A DNA stretch of 64,000 nucleotides from Shewanella electrica (GTDB taxonomy: Bacteria > Pseudomonadota > Gammaproteobacteria > Enterobacterales > Shewanellaceae), in assembly GCF_022321485.1 (NCBI RefSeq), contig NZ_JAKOGG010000003.1:248001-312000 (forward strand). Reading direction: 5' to 3'. Below, piece after piece: positions 61,667 through 64,000 of the stretch. Every line of letters starts with the position of its first letter. The first letter of the stretch is position 1. The notes below the pieces were generated by a model. That model saw only the letters and a program-made list of their open reading frames with translations, ran no database searches and was not told where the DNA came from. Made by a program: the position numbers and the translations under genes.

Positions 61667-62914
61667 TTACCGCTGAGTGTAGTCAGGGATAGTGCTCAGT
61701 TGTGCTACACCAGAGTCGATTGCCGCTTGCGCCACAGCTGAGGCGATGCGTGGCAGCAAACGTGGGTCCATCGGTTTTGGCAACACGTAGTCGGCCCCAA
61801 AGCTCAAGCTATCAATGCCCGGATAGGCCGCCAATACTGAAGCTGGAACTTCTTCTTTAGCCAGTTCCGCCAGCGCTTGGACCGCTGCCAGTTTCATGGC
61901 ATCGTTGATTTCACTGGCGCGCACATCTAACGCACCACGGAAAATAAACGGGAAGCACAACACGTTGTTCACTTGGTTAGGGTAGTCGCTACGGCCGGTG
62001 CCCATGATCAAGTCTTGGCGAGTCGCGTGCGCAATTGCAGGGCTGATCTCTGGATCTGGGTTTGAACAGGCGAAGATCACCGGCTTATCCGCCATCAACG
62101 CCAACTCTTCCGCGCCCAACAGGTTGGCGCCTGACAGGCCTAAGAACACATCCGCACCGGCGATAGCATCACGCAGCGTACGCTTGTCAGTTGGCGTAGC
62201 AAACAGCGCTTTGTATTCATTGAGATCATCACGATCACTGTGGATCACACCTTGGCGGTCCAACATATAGATGTTTTCACGCTTGGCGCCACACTTGATC
62301 AGCAGGCTCATACACGCAATGGCCGCCGCGCCCGCGCCGAGACACACAAACGACGCTTCAGCAATGTTTTTACCTTGGATTTCCAACGCGTTCAGCATGC
62401 CTGCGGCGGTCACAATCGCAGTACCGTGTTGGTCATCGTGAAATACTGGAATATCACAGCGTGCGATTAATTCGCGTTCAATTTCAAAACACTCAGGTGC
62501 TTTAATATCTTCTAGGTTAATACCGCCAAAAGTATCGGCAATTGACTCAACGGTATTAATAAAATCTTCCGTTGTACGATGTTTAACCTGAATATCGGTC
62601 GCATCGATATTGGCAAAGCGTTTAAATAATAACGCTTTTCCTTCCATTACTGGTTTTGATGCTAATGGGCCAAGATTACCTAAGCCTAAAATAGCCGTAC
62701 CGTTTGAGATAACGGCAACAGTATTACCTTTATTGGTAAAACGATAAGCATTGTCGGCATTGTCGGCGATTTCACGTACTGGCTCAGCCACACCTGGGCT
62801 GTAAGCCAGCGCTAGATCCATACTGCTTTCTGCTGGTTTAGTAAGCGTTACCGCGGTTTTTCCCGGAACAGGGAATTCATGGTAATCGAGTGCGCGTTGA
62901 CGGAAATCGGTCAT
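61667..62914 (-). CDS. maeB: Malic enzyme (oxaloacetate-decarboxylating), short MaeB type
   Basis: A 415-residue enzyme that converts malate to pyruvate and CO2 with NAD(P). Seen: RALDYHEFPVPGKTAV at the start, LAYSPGVAEPVREI, the NGTAILGLGNLGPLA turn, DDQHGTAIVTAAGMLNAL, the Rossmann motif VCLGAGAAAIACMSLLIK with GxGxxA, VFLGLSGANLL and FACSNPDPEI. It lacks the phosphotransacetylase domain that follows in E. coli MaeB. The cofactor choice (NAD or NADP) cannot be settled by eye. The ATG at 62914 follows AGGAAAG. It ends at a strong terminator and is near rpmE, as in other Shewanella. Confidence 0.94.
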   Translation of the reverse strand: MTDFRQRALDYHEFPVPGKTAVTLTKPAESSMDLALAYSPGVAEPVREIADNADNAYRFTNKGNTVAVISNGTAILGLGNLGPLASKPVMEGKALLFKRFANIDATDIQVKHRTTEDFINTVESIADTFGGINLEDIKAPECFEIERELIARCDIPVFHDDQHGTAIVTAAGMLNALEIQGKNIAEASFVCLGAGAAAIACMSLLIKCGAKRENIYMLDRQGVIHSDRDDLNEYKALFATPTDKRTLRDAIAGADVFLGLSGANLLGAEELALMADKPVIFACSNPDPEISPAIAHATRQDLIMGTGRSDYPNQVNNVLCFPFIFRGALDVRASEINDAMKLAAVQALAELAKEEVPASVLAAYPGIDSLSFGADYVLPKPMDPRLLPRIASAVAQAAIDSGVAQLSTIPDYTQR

Positions 62915-63290
62915 CTATCTTTCCTGAAATTCAAGCCAAAAAATACTGTGCTTCAATATTTGCAATTTAGATCACATTGATTATTTGATAAGGCGTGACT
63001 TAATACAAATTTGGCCGCTAACAATACTCGAAACTGGCCATTAATAAAACACTATTTGTTATTAAACAGTGCTCATCCAACCACAGTGGTTATTTATTTT
63101 ATTTACCAAAGTTACTTTACTAAAGCGCACATGAAATAAGCAAACAATGTTGAAATCTACTTTCAGAAAAAAGCGTTCTTTTAACGATATAATATTACTT
63201 TAGTGAAATATATTTAAATAATATTACTGATTTGACTCATTAACATTCGCTGGAATATAAACCACCCAATGGACGCGGCAGGAAAACTAA
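62915..63290. other. AT-rich gap upstream of the malic enzyme gene
   Basis: About 375 bases, AT-rich from 62940 to 63250, with no credible gene. It must carry the malic enzyme promoter. Its right end (63287-63290, CTAA) is the left target-site copy of the miniature element at 63291-63553. The 11-mer CCAATGGACGC at 63266-63276 recurs at 63630-63640 in the rpmE terminator. Confidence 0.55.
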
Positions 63291-63553
63291 GTAAGGTGCG
63301 AATAAGTCCCGTGCATGCTCTGCGTGAGCATACAGCTTTCAGATGCAAGGCGCAGTTTGCCGCGAATGGTGAGCCCTTTGCAAAAACTGCAACGTAGCAG
63401 ATGAAGCTGTAGGCCACGCCCTACGGGGATTTGTAAGCTCATGCATTTCTTCGTTAGCTAACTTTGCCATGCTCCAGCATGCCCGCAGTTAGCTGCCTTG
63501 AACTGCTATGGCTTACAAATCCAGAGCGTCGCGAAGACTTGTTCGCACCTTCC
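63291..63553. mobile_element. Miniature IS5-type element (MITE) with target duplication
   Basis: A 263-bp element with no gene of its own. The left end GTAAGGTGCGAATAAGTC and the right end, read inward on the other strand, GGAAGGTGCGAACAAGTC match at 16 of 18 bases. These ends are very like those of IS5-family insertion sequences as I know them. Both ends are flanked by CTAA (63287-63290 and 63554-63557), the YTAR-type 4-base target of IS5. The inside is two nested palindromes: TACAGCTT/AAGCTGTA outside GCAGTTT/AAACTGC on the left, and GGATTTGTAAGC/GCTTACAAATCC outside AGCTAACT/AGTTAGCT and CATGCT/AGCATG on the right. It would depend on a transposase coded elsewhere in the genome. Confidence 0.85.
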
Positions 63554-63592
63554 CTAAGCAGAGGGAAAAACAGAAAAGGCCGCTGGGTGTTT

Positions 63593-63626
63593 ACCAGTAA
63601 AGAAAAAGGACCAGTAAAGAAAAAGG
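63593..63626. repeat. 17-bp tandem duplication in the rpmE terminator tail
   Basis: ACCAGTAAAGAAAAAGG occurs twice in a row without a mismatch (63593-63609 and 63610-63626). Read on the minus strand it duplicates the T-rich tail that follows the rpmE terminator stem. Confidence 0.85.
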
Positions 63627-63641
63627 CGTCCAATGGACGCC
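63612..63641 (-). terminator. Intrinsic terminator of rpmE
   Basis: A 7-bp stem GGCGTCC/GGACGCC with a 3-base loop (63625-63641), followed on the minus strand by TTTTTCTTT, 25 bases past the rpmE stop. Confidence 0.85.
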
Positions 63642-63666
63642 TCTCTCAGAATCTGTGTGTTGGCAA

Positions 63667-63879
63667 TTATTTTTTGCCGAGTACACCGAAACGTTTGTTG
63701 AATTTTTCGATACGACCACCGGTATCAACAACTTTCTGGGTACCAGTGTAGAATGGGTGACATGCACCACAAACGTCCAAATGCAGGTTTTTACCAGCAG
63801 TTGAGTGTACTTTGATCACGTTGCCACAAGTACAAGTAGCAGTGATTTCTGCGTATTCAGGATGGATACCTGGTTTCAT
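63667..63879 (-). CDS. rpmE: 50S ribosomal protein L31, zinc-binding form
   Basis: A 70-residue ribosomal protein of the large subunit. The start MKPGIHPEY is the family opening, and four Cys residues (C16 and C18 in CTCGN, C37 and C40 in CGACHPFY) show the zinc-binding C+ form; zinc-free C- copies are used in zinc shortage and none is in the window. The closing block [16 protein letters not shown] is conserved. The ATG at 63879 follows GAGGT; the longer frame to 63936 is not supported. A good promoter lies at 63970-63998. In Shewanella priA usually lies beyond, outside this window. Confidence 0.97.
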   Translation of the reverse strand: MKPGIHPEYAEITATCTCGNVIKVHSTAGKNLHLDVCGACHPFYTGTQKVVDTGGRIEKFNKRFGVLGKK

Positions 63880-63969
63880 TGGGATTACCTCAAATTTAAG
63901 GCCATGTCGCTCTCCCAACCCGAAGTTGAGCACCACATGCGGTTAATAACAGTATTGTTAGGGCGCAGG

Positions 63970-63998
63970 ATTTTACGCCATCATTATCGGTAATTCAA
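63970..63998 (-). promoter_or_regulatory. Sigma-70 promoter of rpmE
   Basis: On the minus strand TTGAAT (63998-63993), a 17-base spacer and TAAAAT (63975-63970), about 90 bases upstream of the rpmE ATG. Confidence 0.65.
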
Positions 63999-64000
63999 GC

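Noticed and set aside
63214-63417. 67-codon minus-strand frame across the left part of the MITE
   Set aside because: It crosses the element end and its inverted repeats, has no ribosome site and no protein-like pattern.
63464-63751. 95-codon plus-strand frame through the MITE, the rpmE terminator and rpmE
   Set aside because: It runs antisense to rpmE and through a terminator and a tandem repeat, so it is an accidental open frame.

Overview
The window is a densely coded stretch of a gammaproteobacterial chromosome, very probably Shewanella or a close relative. The evidence is a complete MSHA type IV pilus operon with csrD (mshH) before it and mreBCD-maf-rng-yhdP-nitrilase-tldD after it, plus pmbA next to yjgA/darP, the ubiD-fre pair, rimO and an rpmE-malic enzyme-csrD order. 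These are assignments from protein motifs and gene order read by eye; no database search was run. Most genes are on the minus strand, and no tRNA, rRNA, CRISPR array or prophage was seen.

Region by region. 1-1723: the start of a chemotaxis cluster read leftwards (MCP, single-domain CheY-like receiver, STAS protein cut by the window edge). 2065-3189: a zinc alcohol dehydrogenase between two long non-coding gaps. 3821-5283: a nucleoside phosphorylase overlapped with a PnuC-type transporter. 5350-10741: a heavy-metal RND pump and its adaptor, preceded by a Cys/His-rich exported protein, a DUF3012 lipoprotein and a SpoIIAA-like protein. 10867-14783: arfB, aroQ, a His-rich exported protein, ubiD and fre. 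14840-16742: the nicotinamide salvage pair pncA-pncB. 16872-21171: a YebE-like protein, two GNAT acetyltransferases, a MASE1-GGDEF cyclase and a SIMPL protein. 21378-25997: rimO, arfA, an unidentified exported protein, pmbA and darP. 26099-30982: a frameshifted small lipoprotein and a TolC-HlyD-permease-permease efflux operon without an ATPase gene. 31116-42153: tldD, nitrilase, yhdP, rng, maf, mreD, mreC, mreB. 42418-59385: the MSHA operon, transcribed mshI to mshQ. 59542-63879: csrD, malic enzyme, an IS5-type MITE and rpmE.

Shared themes: pilus assembly and its control by cyclic di-GMP and Csr (MshE with an MshEN domain, CsrD, and a separate diguanylate cyclase); two backup ribosome-rescue systems (ArfA and ArfB) in one window; envelope and shape maintenance (MreBCD, YhdP, RNase G); the TldD/PmbA protease pair on either side of an efflux operon; and NAD precursor uptake and salvage (PnuC, phosphorylase, PncA, PncB).

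The items most worth a second look are a 263-bp miniature IS5-type element with intact inverted ends, a CTAA target duplication and nested palindromes (63291-63553); a terminator-like hairpin inside the arfA reading frame that would make its mRNA lack a stop codon; an ABC-2 export operon without an ATPase and with a clean palindromic operator; and an MshC prepilin with Ala instead of Gly before the cleavage site. I did not find a clearly new defence or biosynthetic system.
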